This document shows, in pieces, positions 22,616 through 34,200 of a stretch of DNA of 64,000 nt (positions are counted from its first letter, which is position 1; every line of letters begins with the position of its first letter). A program made the translations under genes and the position numbers. The stretch is taken from the NCBI GenBank assembly GCA_947034885.2, contig OX344750.2:2604001-2668000 (forward strand), read 5' to 3'. The notes beneath the pieces were generated by a model, which made no database searches, was not told where the DNA came from, and was given only the letters and a program-made list of their open reading frames with translations. The stretch comes from Thuidium tamariscinum. Its lineage: Eukaryota; Streptophyta; Bryopsida; Hypnales; Thuidiaceae.

Positions 22616-24070
22616 ATGGAGACAAATCTCCAATTCTATCTTGAGCTTGCGCGCGTGACAGGGTGTACTTGGCCGTCGAGAGGTGAAGAGAATGACCCGA
22701 CTTTACAGGTGGATTCTACCGAGTACGATTCCATCGATACATCGCAGTTCGTGCGGTTGCCTCCTCGATTCTTTGGTGTCTCTGAAAAGCCATCTTGGAA
22801 AGCGATAAAATCTTTCTGTCGGTCTGCCTATCCATCCGAGTGCTTTTTCAGGTGTATATCTGAGGAGCAGTGGCTTAGGACCGTAATCACTTGCAACTAC
22901 TCAGACTGTGGTTTTTCCGTTCACAGTATTCACAGCAACGTCATGCCAAAGCAAGCTTACTTGTCATGGCTTGAGAGCACGAAAGGCACTTGCCTTAAAC
23001 ACAGATGCAGTCTAGGATTCCTCCCGGCTAGCCTTATCCCTGGTGACGGAGAAACGATGGAATTGAATATGTTTCCTAGACTCTGTTGTTCAAACTGCGC
23101 TCTTGTGGAACAGCTGAAACATCAGATGGATGCTGCAGAATTAGTGAAGTTCTGGTACTTGGAGGAGACAGATGTTAGGATGGTGTACGATCATACCGAA
23201 AAGCAGTCGGGAAGCGGAGGAGAAGTTTGCAAAATATTATGGCGCCATGGCACCTTCGCCAGGAAACAGTTTATCTGTGACATTCCCTATCAGAACAAGA
23301 ACTTCCTGCGTGAGTTTGAGGTTGCTTTGAAAGTCTCGCATCCCAACATTGTTCATTGTTTTGGTTGGTCGGATGGGTCGTCCGACTGCAGCTTGTTCAT
23401 GGAGTGGTTGGAGGTCGATCTTCGAAGGTTTCTACATGAAAGTGGGCTGGATGGCAGGGAGTCACCATTTTCGTTTAGAGTGACGCTGCTTGTGTTGTTG
23501 CAAGTTGCACAGGCGATGAAATACTTACATGAGGAGCGTTTTGTGCATGGAGACCTGAAACCTGGCAATCTTCTCTTGAGTCAAATAGCGATGTCCCCTT
23601 CAGCTGATCAATTTTACCTCGTCAAGGTTGCTGATTTTGATCGCACGCAACGCGTGGATTCATCTGGTGCAGCAGGAGAATCCTTCTCTTGCAAAATTGG
23701 CACCGATTTTTACATTGCACCCGAAATATTGAGGTGTCGTAAACATAGTGGATCCAAACTACCCGAATGCCTCTACAAAATCGATGTCTACAGCTTCGGA
23801 GTTGTGGCTTACCAGGTGGTCACTGGAGTTGGATCCCATGAATTTCCTGAAGGATACAACAGAGACACAGTTATGAAGCCTGATGGAGACAAAACACAGT
23901 GGAGACCTAATCGTGATTTCGACTTTGATTCTCTAGAACGTGATCGTTTGTCGTTGCTTCCCCTTATAGAAAGATGCTGGGCTTCGTCACCTCAGGATCG
24001 GCCATCATTCCACGAAATATGTCATACCCTTCGGCATCTGTACAATCAATTTTTCCCTGAACTGGTTTGA
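22616..24070 (+). CDS. Single-exon protein kinase-like protein with HGD and DFD motifs
   Basis: One uninterrupted frame of 484 residues starting at the ATG directly after a minimal ATG-stop. Residues 1-180 are Cys- and Trp-rich with no known domain (several Cys pairs between 68 and 161). The kinase-like domain spans about 185-480: a loose glycine stretch (SGSGGEVC, 198-205), FARKQF with Lys217, VSHPNIVHCFGWSD, FMEWLEVDLRRFL, the catalytic loop HGDLKPGNLLL (311-321), then VKVADFDRTQ. The DFG motif is therefore DFD (340-342). GTDFYIAPEIL, KIDVYSFGVVAYQVVTG and the closing ERCWASSPQDRPSF are typical. HRD Arg is Gly, but catalytic Asp313, Asn318 and Asp340 remain, so residual activity is possible. 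Same family as 9176-10597. The absence of introns, unlike the 1350-7149 kinase, may reflect retroposition or intron loss. Confidence 0.85.
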   Translation: METNLQFYLELARVTGCTWPSRGEENDPTLQVDSTEYDSIDTSQFVRLPPRFFGVSEKPSWKAIKSFCRSAYPSECFFRCISEEQWLRTVITCNYSDCGFSVHSIHSNVMPKQAYLSWLESTKGTCLKHRCSLGFLPASLIPGDGETMELNMFPRLCCSNCALVEQLKHQMDAAELVKFWYLEETDVRMVYDHTEKQSGSGGEVCKILWRHGTFARKQFICDIPYQNKNFLREFEVALKVSHPNIVHCFGWSDGSSDCSLFMEWLEVDLRRFLHESGLDGRESPFSFRVTLLVLLQVAQAMKYLHEERFVHGDLKPGNLLLSQIAMSPSADQFYLVKVADFDRTQRVDSSGAAGESFSCKIGTDFYIAPEILRCRKHSGSKLPECLYKIDVYSFGVVAYQVVTGVGSHEFPEGYNRDTVMKPDGDKTQWRPNRDFDFDSLERDRLSLLPLIERCWASSPQDRPSFHEICHTLRHLYNQFFPELV

Positions 24071-25058
24071 AGGTACGCTGACATTCTTACAATTGTATCA
24101 TGCTCTTCCTGGAAGACCTTGTCTGCATCCACATCTTCCTGCATTCAAAATTTGTGGATTTAGTGTTTGGATTCTCATATAATATGGTGTAAATCTGATG
24201 CTTGTTCTATTTTCAGGTTAGGAGGCCAGATGAGAGTGGCCTTCCTGATGTCGTTGTGCGTAAGAGAAGCTTCAAGCTTCCAACATTCAAGCCACATGCT
24301 TCTCACAAGCCTACCAGGTTGGACTGAATCTGTCAATTTCTGTATGGCATAACCACAATGGAGCTCATTTCTGTAGAATTGGCAGCCAGGCTAATCAGTT
24401 AGCAGTATGGTGTCCTTCATTTGAGCATGCTTGAACGGGATTCAACCATGTTGGCTTTTGTCTCATGACGAGGCTCTACTGTAGCTCCCCAAGCTCTTGA
24501 AAGCAAATGATGTATACTGTAATTCTTCATATTCATGTATTGCGATCTGTTTACTCTTTTCTTTCGTTATGAAGAACACCATCAAATGAAACTGGTGTTA
24601 GTGTGCGTGTCTAAATTTTGAATAAGTCATGGAGTCAATTCCCATATAATGTCAGTTTTGGGTCAAACTAGGGATAAATTATCTTTTTGGTCTGGAAACT
24701 CAAACTCGGGACAAGCTGTTGTGGCCTCTAGTTTTTGGTGAAGAAAGGAACTTAGTCCCCATCTTCCTTGTTGTCTTGCAACTCAATGATTTTACAAATC
24801 TTCTCAACTATGGAGCACTTGTCACTACTTTGAGTGACTGCTGACCTTTAATGACACATTTCTCTTCAAAACCACCCTTAAATGGTGGATGGAGCGACCA
24901 CTCTAAGAAGCTCAAATAAGGTCTTGGCCATTTAGAGTTTGAGATGACTTTAAAATATAAGCCATGTAAAGATAAATATTTCCTCCATAGTTGAGTAGGT
25001 CCATACAAGAGGGGATACATAAGGTAAACTAGCCCATGTTAGGTCAACCTCTTAATAT
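24071..25058. other. 3' flank of the single-exon kinase
   Basis: Two bases after the stop codon a good donor (AG/GTACGC) could pair with the acceptor at 24216, giving an intron in the 3' untranslated region. Right of that acceptor, 24217-24327 reads as 36 protein-like residues (VRRPDESGLPDVVVRKRSFK...) before a stop, but not in the kinase frame. It may be a leftover C-terminal extension. Beyond 24500 the sequence turns AT-rich; 24892-24930 resembles the right end of the TTAA element. Confidence 0.4.
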
Positions 25059-25332
25059 AAGGTAGGTACACCCAAAATGGCACCTGACCTTAAAGCGCTC
25101 TGTACAACGTGCATACATTTTCAAAATCAGTCATGTACCCAGATTGTAGATGGCGCTTTCAGAAACACACTTTGACTGTTAATAACTTTTGCATACAGTA
25201 TCCAAATCCACTGTTCTTTGGTGCGTTGGAACATGCTTTCACTCACCAACAAGACTGTAAAAAAATCTGAACAACATAATAACAGGAACTAGGCACAGTA
25301 TGAAAAACTGGCGCTTTTGGGTGTACCTACCT
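25059..25332 (+). mobile_element. TA-flanked miniature element, copy 3
   Basis: Third copy of the element at 20651, with TA on both sides, ends AGGTAGGTACACCC and its inverse, and the same internal blocks (GTATCCAAATCC, TTGGTGCGTTGGAACATGC). It differs most from the other two in its first 60 bases. Confidence 0.75.
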
Positions 25333-25378
25333 TAGATATCTATCAAATGACCCATTACAATTTTCCATCAATCCATGC

Positions 25379-25631
25379 CAAGTTTTTTCTAATTAATGTA
25401 AACAAGACTTTAATAGATAGGTTAATGGTTGAAATCAATGTTTAGAGTGATGGTGATGGTCCCAAGTTTTTTCTAATTAATGTAAACAAGACTTTAATAA
25501 GAAGGTTAATGGTTGAAATCAATGTTTTGAATGATGGTGATGGTTCATGTCAAGTTTTTTCTAATTAATTTAAAGAAGACTTCAATAGGTAGGTTAATGG
25601 ATGAAATCAATGTTTTGAGTGATGTGATGAA
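25379..25631. repeat. Three tandem copies of an 84-88 bp unit
   Basis: Copies start at 25379, 25463 and 25551, each opening with CAAGTTTTTTCTAATTAAT and containing AGGTTAATGG and GAAATCAATGTTT. The first two are nearly identical and the third is more diverged. No coding potential; a local minisatellite. Confidence 0.85.
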
Positions 25632-26708
25632 AATATTAAAGATTGTTTTAGGAACTTGCATCTTTTTATTGTAACTCATTATATGAATTAACTTTTTTTA
25701 TTACTTTACATCATGTTCATGGTAGAAAATATTTCAACCATATTAGAAAATTTTGTAATTGCATTAGGTGGTTTGATAACCACTATGGGTATAGTTTTTG
25801 ATGGCTTTGGAGTAGTCTAGAGACTATTTTGGGCCACTTGTCTAGTTCACTTCAAAAAACTGTAACAAATTCATACTTTGTCAAAAAAATAAAATTTCAA
25901 TTGCTCACCCCATTTCTCATATTTGCCTTTACATGGAAAAGAAAATTAAAATGTTTCAAATATGTCAACAAGGCAAACTAGTCAGTTTGCTTGTAATAGG
26001 TTGGTTTACCTTAGCTTTCAAAGAACATCAAGGATCAAGAAGCCCCCTACCTTCCCTTTTAGAATTAATCACGGAATGTAGGGTTGACGATGGAAATCAT
26101 GCATTTTGGAATAGTGAAAATCATTGGTTTAATTAAGAAAACCTTAAAGTACTCATTGAAAGACAAGCTAGTATAGAGGGTCTTTGTATTCCATACAATA
26201 TTTTGAGGATGAATAGTTGCACTTCTATCCTAGACAATAACATTTCCAATCATTTATAGGACCAAAAATGATTGTGATGTCATCCAAGGGTTAAACATAG
26301 TCATTCTTCCTTTCTAACATTTAATGATTTTGATGATTATAATTCACACTTCACAGGTGTAAATTCTAACTTCAATTTAACCTTTCATTGCCTAATTGAC
26401 CACATAGAAGTTGGTCCAAAAAATTTGGTTGGTTTGTATATGAGTTGTTAAATGCTTTTGATTGTTTTAAAAAAAATTGGGTAATATTGAAGCTTATATA
26501 TTGGAATGAATAAGATTTTATAGTCACCTAGATTTTGCAACAAGACAACCTCAAGAGGTTTTCTTGCTAGACTTTTTGGGTGATTGATCCATCTCCATAA
26601 ACTTGATTGGGCTATTTCTACTAGTCTTTTATATGTTGTTTACTACAATTTCATCGTTGTAAATGCAATTTATACAATTGGAATATTATTAAATTGTTGT
26701 TTTACTAT
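25632..26708. other. AT-rich intergenic sequence
   Basis: No gene or sharp repeat recognised. A 67-codon frame at 25933 has unremarkable composition and no homologue that I know. Confidence 0.55.
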
Positions 26709-26973
26709 CATTAGATGAAATTTAAGATTGTTGGAAGGTTGTGAATTTCTGGATTGCAAAAATGCAAAAAAAGACGTGGGAATGCATATCCGACATGGTC
26801 ATGAGACTACTACGTCATTAATATAATTTTTTTTTGGACTTTTTTTCACATTTTAGGTCCCTAATTTCTTTTAAATAAATTTTTTTTTGGATAAATACTA
26901 GCATGACATCAACCAAAAATATTGAAAATAGTCCCGAAATAGCCTTCTAAAGGGCCTCAAATTTCATCTAATG
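26709..26973. mobile_element. Small inverted-repeat element, CATTAG family, copy B
   Basis: Ends CATTAGATGAAATTT and its inverse AAATTTCATCTAATG, 265 bp, with GGGCC just inside the right end and an AT-rich half in the middle. The cleanest terminal repeats of the family. Confidence 0.75.
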
Positions 26974-27699
26974 AGAAAACGTATAATTGCTACAATAAGT
27001 ATAGTTTTACAACAAAGTATGTTCTATTGAGATATTTATTGTAACAAATAAATTTTATTTTTTTATATATTCTAAAAAAAATTATAAAACTATTATAAAA
27101 GCATACTATTTTTAGAATGGTAATTTCTTAAGTCATTTCCATAATATTTTCTACTTTACACTATTGAATATTGCTCTAAGAAAATTGTATTTTTTTATAG
27201 CAAGTTTTTTTTAAGACTTATCAACATCCTAATTGTAGAAATTTTATTAGGATTTGTGAAGAACAAAAGGGAAGAGGGGAGAGAAAAAAAGAAAAATACT
27301 GAATAAAAAGATTGAAGAATAAATGATCAAATCTATCTTTTAAATTTTGTTTAAAATTCCAAAGTAGATGTCTAAGTTCACTTCATACTATTGAAGGTGA
27401 CCAATAGACTTTCATCATGCAATTCCACCCTTGTTGATTGATATTCATTTTTTTGACTCTTTTTCATCAATACATGTTTTTGTAGATATTTATGGATGAA
27501 GAATAGTCTACATCATTCTATTAGAGAAAGATAGTACTACTATATACTACTAAATGTCATGTGATTTTAAAGAGTTATTAATACATTCAATTTCAAAATT
27601 GAAAATTTTATACATCTTTATATAGTTGGAGTACCTTAAGTTTTAAAGAAATTAGATTGCTTAATTTTTTATTGTATATTATTGATAAATATCCCTTAT

Positions 27700-28590
27700 A
27701 TAACAATTAACAAAATTTAGTATAGATTTTAAGTGTTTATTCAAACAACCATACCTTAAGCATTAATGGACAAAGAAAAGATTGAAAATAGGCATATAAC
27801 AATTGTAGTGTGCAACATACTATACATTAATATAGAAGTTTGAAGGCAAAATTAGTTGTGATTTGAAGAAAAATTAATTGCAAAGTTAGCCGTGTAAAAC
27901 TTGATTTTGCTCATCATGATTTGGAATTACTTTATCTTTTATCAAATTTTTTGGTCAATTCCAAATATTTATATACAAAAATTGAAGGAAGTTGCATTAG
28001 GGGAGATTTGAAGCCTTTGGAAGATTGCAAGTTCTCAAATTGTGGGAATAGTGTAGAAACTTTGGGAATGTTGCCACATCAGCAATATGACATGGTTGGA
28101 CAATTGCTGTGTCAAATGATATTAATTAATTAATTAATTAATGTTTTCTCAAATCATTTTAAAGTTTTATAGAAATTTTTGAAATTTTTGAAAAAAGAAA
28201 TTTAGACCAATAATGCCTAGATTATAGCATTGGAAATAGTTTTAATCCTAAACTGTGAAACAATCTCTTCAAGGCCCCCAAACTCCTCTAATGACATTTT
28301 ATAGAACTCAAAATATTAACACTTTGAGAAACTACAAGTGATAAAGTAATTCCAAATTATGGTGTACAAAATAGAGTTTCTAATATGGCTAAGTTTGCAA
28401 TTAATTTTTTTTCAAATCACAAATAATTTTTTTTTCAAACTTCCATACTAATGTGTAATATATTGCAGGCTACAACTTTGTATGTCTACTTTTGGACTTT
28501 GTTCATTGATGCTTATGGCATGGTCATTTAAATGAAAACAATTCAAATTTGTACTTAGTTAGCAATTGGTTGTATATTACAATTGAAAAA
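27700..28590. repeat. Long imperfect inverted repeat with a nested element
   Basis: The left arm (about 27700-27945) matches the reverse complement of the right arm (about 28330-28590). Shared blocks run in order: ATTAATGGACAAAG / ATCAATGAACAAAG, TAGAAGTTTGAA / TGGAAGTTTGAA, AAAAATTAATTGCAAA, and ATTTGGAATTACTTTATC. The roughly 385-bp spacer contains CATTAG-family copy C. The arms are diverged, so the foldback is old and the small element came later. Long inverted arms suggest a foldback or Mutator-like remnant; no transposase is present. Confidence 0.6.
27995..28293. mobile_element. Small inverted-repeat element, CATTAG family, copy C
   Basis: Ends CATTAGGGGAGATTTGAAGCC and the inverse of GGCCCCCAAACTCCTCTAATG. 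The inside GTTGCCACATCAGCAAT matches copy A. It contains an ATTA microsatellite near 28117-28142. It lies within the spacer of the long inverted repeat. Confidence 0.65.
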
Positions 28591-30280
28591 GTTGACTAAA
28601 GGGGCTTAATTTTGATGTTTAAGGGTTTCCTTTTGTTATGTTAAAAAATTTCCATTGATGTTTGGTACAAGTTCACAATAACAATTGTTTGCTTAATAAC
28701 TTAGTTAACAACTGGTTATTTTATAGTGTATAATTAAAAGAAAACTTATAGTTATTTTGAATATATCGAGGATGTACTTGGAGAACCAATTTCTTGTAGA
28801 AATATGATGGCCAATGTTGTAAGGAACAACAATTGATTGGCATGTTATTAGAGTGTCTTGGAGTAGCATGAAGTTCAAGTATGAAGTATGGTCCATCATG
28901 TTTGACGGTTAGAGGTTGTACTTGCTTGTCATTTCAATAAATGTTGGCAATGTACCCTAATGGTTTAGTGATCAAAGCAATGAAGATAGTGTCTTGGTAG
29001 TGAGTTTGAAGAAAATATGGAGGACCTTAGTAGACAATAAAGAAATATTTGTTTTCTAAAATTAGAACATTATTCCTCTAATATTGAAATTTCTATAAAG
29101 GTAATCCTAAAACTTTTTTTTGGAGATATTTGTTGACAAAAAAAAGTGTACATGGATGTTTTCTACATGTATCTCCACAATCAAATTTGAAAAATTTATC
29201 ACCATTGTAAAACCATTATCACATAAATCCATCATCATATAAAACCATGAAAATTAAAGGAGACGATTTATTCAAAATGGATTTTTACTTTTTCAAAATT
29301 GAAATTTGGTATAAGTGATTGGGATTGCTTAAGAATGCAATGCTAGACATGCATGACAAAAAATACTATTCATGTTCTACATTATGCAAAATAAACTAAG
29401 GGCCTATAGTTACACCTAAAGAACTTGGGTTGGAATCCAAAGAAATGAAGTGTTTTTATTGGAAGATAGCTATGATAACAACCCAAGATTCCAATCAAAA
29501 TACTCCATTCCGACCCCAAAAAATTTGGTATAAACAAGCCCTAAATGATACCGATTGCAATTACAAAAACTTTGGGTACATTACCATGCAACTTTTACAT
29601 ATGGCAAAACATTTCATTCATTATTCTACAACCTCAAGGTCCACTTGAACCATTTAGAAAATTAAAAGATACACATAAACAATCCACAAGTCAAGAATAA
29701 TCTCCTCCTTAGTCCACAATGAGAAGCTATGCAATTCTACTCATACCACCTATACTAAGTCTTTCCTTTTCCAAAAATGAGCTAACCAAAATACATGTGA
29801 AATATTCATTCATTTACCATTCTTTTGCAAGAAAAAAAATTGTAAATCTAGTAAGGGAAAAATACCCAATATTGCACCTATCCCTTGTGTTGAACCCTAA
29901 ACTCATCCAATTGCATCCGTAGACTTTAATGAATGTGTTCCCCACATGCTTGATTCTAATTTGTTGATGCATATTAAGGAAACCTGATTGGTTTACTATT
30001 GATTTTAACAGTGTTCATATTTGGGTGTATCTACATGATAGTTTCAATGGTCTAAGGAGCCAACACTTTGAAAAGTCATAGAAATTACATATGACATCCA
30101 AAAAAATCTACTTTTTTTTTTTAATTCTTGATTTTCACTTGCTAATACTAAAAAAAATATTATTTTTAGAAAAAGGTGCCTCCAACTATGCCAAATTCCT
30201 TATTTGGACGGTTTTGGGTGCTTCCACTGTAAGTGGAACTAATAATATGGGGACCCAAATGGCCACAATATGGTAAGTTA
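28591..30280. other. AT-rich intergenic sequence
   Basis: No gene recognised. A weak direct repeat of about 40 bp (ACTTAGTTA(G/A)CAA(T/C)TGGTT) occurs near 28555 and 28698, next to the long inverted repeat. Confidence 0.55.
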
Positions 30281-31228
30281 GTCTTCCTATACTTCAGTCG
30301 CGGGCATCCTGTTCTGTGGTGTGCGGGGCGGATCCGAGCGCGGGGAGGTCGTGTGTTTGCTTTGAGGGGGCGGTGCGCAAGCATTGCTGGTTGGTGCATT
30401 GCGCCTAGCGTGACTGGCGTAACCTTCGCACCTCCGTGGGCAGCCTTTACCACGCCCCGTCTCTCTGCCGAACTCTGCCGCAGTCCTTCTATTTCGTTCG
30501 TTTGAGAAGCTTCCGGGTTCTCGAGTCTCGCCAGGTGCTTCTGGACGCGCCAACCCTTTCGCTGCACCGCCTTAAGCCCTCCCTCCGTCGCCTTTCCAGG
30601 CACTGTCTGTGTCGAGTTTCGGAGTTTCTCATGCGCCGCAAACCCTAGCCCTTCACAGTCGGATTAGTCCTCTCCCCCCTCCGGCGCTCTTCACCGCCGC
30701 ATGCGGTGCTCTCAGAAGACAATGGCTTCCTCACTTGAAGAAGGGCTTGTAATTAAGAAACCGTATGACCTGAAGGTAGAGTAATGCGCTTCTTCGCGTA
30801 GCCAGGAGAACGGGTGGTTCATAGAAATGCTTGGAATCATGGGCTTGCATTTGGTTAGCAGCGCTGATTTCTGCAGAGGAGACGCGCGAGGCACTTGTTT
30901 TTGAGATTCGAGTTATTCTTTAGGTAGGGTTGCGCAACGTGTGTCAAGAAAAGGGAACGAAGGAGGAGGATTATGGGAGAAATCTCGGAGATTCATATTG
31001 CATTGAATTAAAAGGATAACTCTAGTATTGAAGGCTTTTTTTACATTGAAGGCACTAAGAGCATTGAGAGCATTGGAACCAACGAGAGAGAACGTTTGTT
31101 TCGCTGTAGACTTGTTCTACTTATGGATATCTTTATTTTTTGTGTTTAGGGTTGATTTACTGTAGCAATAGACGAAGGAACTATGGCAAAGGAGACGCAA
31201 TTGTAAGAGCTGGCAATGAGGTTCAGCA
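30281..31228 (+). promoter_or_regulatory. GC-rich promoter and leader region of TAF2
   Basis: Composition changes abruptly from AT-rich to GC-rich near 30290, a pattern expected at the promoter of a housekeeping gene. The 145-codon minus-strand frame here is probably a by-product of this composition. An upstream frame of 20 codons begins at the ATG at 30722 (MASSLEEGLVIKKPYDLK...) and ends at 30784; a GT donor follows its Lys codon (AAG/GTAGAG). It could be an upstream ORF or the end of a leader exon spliced to the exon holding the TAF2 start. Confidence 0.5.
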
Positions 31229-34200
31229 ATGGCGAAGCAACGGAAACAGAAGCAGAAGGAGCACCGACTCTCAGGTAGCTTTTTACAGACTGAAACTCGA
31301 ATCTAATTGCTGGAGCACGACAAATAGTTACCGTTTTTTGTAGAGTAGCTTCCGTGCAATGAAATCTCCGTAATGAATCGTCCTCTAATTACAGTTGGTG
31401 AGTAGATGTAGGGGTTATCAAGTCAGACGAAGGGGTTGCGTCATCATGTAGCACAATACTTCACCAGAAGCTCTGTGTGGCCATCGACCTACCGTCTCAG
31501 CGGATCTATGGGTGAGCACTCTGTCTGGGACTCGTCAAATTAATTTCTCTCGATTTGAGCAGGCTGTTAGCATCTCGTGCTTCTGCAACTTAAGCTGTAC
31601 AATAGCGTCATGATTTTGTTGTTTTACTTCTGAACCTACTAGGAATTTCAGACAGTGAAATCACTATGATGACTGGGAGTTTGGGAACGCTTCGGATTTG
31701 AGTGAAAGTCATTAGACTCTGCTGACTCCACCTGATCAGGGGTTCATGTGTAGGGTTTAGGGCTTAGGGTTTTAGTTCAGGCTCTCGCCGGAGTCATGAC
31801 TTTCATACCTCATTTGGAGGCGGATTTGTGTTTCAAGCACAACCAGTGTAGAAGATTATATTGCATGTATATTCTTAAGCAGATTTGTGATACAGGCATA
31901 CAGAACTAAAAGTTGCTGCAAGGCAAGGGAAAATTGGATTGCATGCCCGAGACCTTCATGTTGAACGGGTTCTCGTGGATGGCGTGGAAGCTCAATTCAA
32001 AATTCATAACCAACGTAGTTTTCATGAGGTGAACCTTAACTATGGGCCTGATCCTGCACCTTACACCAAGTCGCACCTGGAGGCTGCCGACGATGCCTAT
32101 CGGAAGTACTCTTACGATCTTTATATGGAATCTCAACCTGACCTCGTTATTGATCCTCCTGCTTTGTCAACACCTACGGACCCAGGCCAAGAATTTAAAA
32201 CGACTCTGGAGGTGAGCTTTCGAGAGATAGCCCTACGTGTTCTTGTAGTACTCCATGATCTCGAGAAGATTGCAAGGCGTGGAGAGCTCATATTGTGGAA
32301 AGAGTACTATACTACGTTTCACTTCGTATGACTTCATTTCTAGCCAAGTTGGTTGTGGAAGTGATAGTAGACAATAGTCTTGATGCTGAGTTCTCTATTT
32401 CGAGTCATTATTATGTTTCAGTAAGCCCTAGAGGTGTGCGGAGCCCTCTCTGGCCTCAAAATCTGTCTATGCATATTTGGAAGGTATGCGTACCTCGACT
32501 GAGGTGGCAGTAAACTACAAAGTTTGTATTCTAAACGAGCTAGTTCCATTCGTATTCGTTGTTATCCGGCTGGAGTCGGCATGAGAAAGTTATGTAATAA
32601 AATACATTGTAGTATATATTTTTTCCACATTCGTTATAATTGTTTAAATTGACCATACTATTATTTCATTTTCTTCATTTTCTTCATTTTCTTCACTTAT
32701 CAATTTCACATACCTCTTCACATGTTTACGAATGGTGGATCTTCAAGAATTTTCATCCTAATGTGGTACAACCCGTATAGGTTTGAATACTTCAGGTCAA
32801 GTGACCTAACGCAATTTAATAATGAAGTCCGTAAGCGCATTAGCAAATAGGGAATTCAAATGTATTCTAGTGCGTTCTGTCTTTTGAAAAGTTTCTTTGT
32901 GGAAGGTGATAGGTATCTTGATGATGATTTTGTATTTGAAATGTATCAGCCCACTGACTATGAAGATATCTTCTACAGGCGAAGGCTGAAGTAGAGTTGG
33001 AGAATGGATTGTCACAGTCAGCGCATGATACAAAGTCTGAGTCATCTAATTTGGAGACTGTTCGTGGCTCTGATTCAGAAGAGGTAACAAGCTGCTACCT
33101 CAGACTGTATGCATGAGGTACTCGCGTAGTAAGTGGAGGGTTTCTGGTTGGATTGTCGGTTTCTTAATTTTTGGCCTTCCTCTACACCACTAAGTGCTTG
33201 AATAATGGACCTTCAAGTCAACTTACTGTGACTGTACAGGTAAAAATTGTGCGTGTTGAGTACTGGGTAGAGAAGCCATCTTCAGGAGCCCATTTTCAAG
33301 GGGACGTGTTTCATACGAACAACCAATTGAGGCGAGCACGTTGCTGGTTTCCTTGTGTGGACTCAACTTTACAACGTTGCAGGTACTATAGCAAGAGATG
33401 ATTAGACCTCCTAAAGCGGTGGCTGTGTGAACTTTGGTTTTTATTGCTTGGGAATTTTACTTCTGCTGGATCGTTCGCTTCCAAATGACTGCCTTTGGTG
33501 TTCGTCGAAAGTGCAAATTAGTCAAGGTGCAGCCGCTAGAATGACGTTTACTTCCATATTTTTGAATGGAGGAAAAATCATAGTGAACTCCTTTTTTTGC
33601 AATTTTTTTTTGGTGGTGATAGGGTATTGGCTGGGTAGATATGTCTTTGTTAGTTGTGTTGTAAATTGATTGGACCAATAAGGGACTAGGAGGTGTCACA
33701 TTTGAGTTTGCAGCCTTTGTTATTTCTGAGATTGTTACTCAATGTCAATCTATCATGATGTTGTTGTTTACGAGTTTTTAGAACTTATTGAACTCTCCGA
33801 AAAATATAATGAACGAACTGTTGTAATCCTTTTTCAATTCCAAGCAAGATCCAACATGAGATTAGAGCAATTTATCATTGAGAACCATGCTCAAATGCCT
33901 TTTGGGACTTTTTCAGGGCAGGGTCATTACACACATCCTGTATCATGTCTGCTTTGTCCAATTTGTTGTCGTAGTGAACCTCGCTATTAATTTTGCGATC
34001 CTGTTTATCTTTTGCCAGCTTCGACCTTGAGTTTACAGTTCATTCAGAGTATGTTGCAGTGAGCAATGGAAAATTGCTTCACCAGGTTAGAGTTCTGCCG
34101 TCCGTGTCGTGTGCTTCTTTTCTTGAACGGAATTGTTGGTTCATTCGTTTATGCTATTAAAGCTGCTCTCAGCATCCAGTTCACATTTTTGGACTTTTTG

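Noticed and set aside
30166-30603. 145-codon minus-strand frame upstream of TAF2
   Set aside because: Overlaps other long frames in the same GC-rich island and has Arg/Pro/Ala-rich shadow composition.
32313-32513. Possible extra TAF2 exon between exons 3 and 4
   Set aside because: Exons 3 and 4 already join in phase and no TAF2-like residues are seen here; left as a caveat only.
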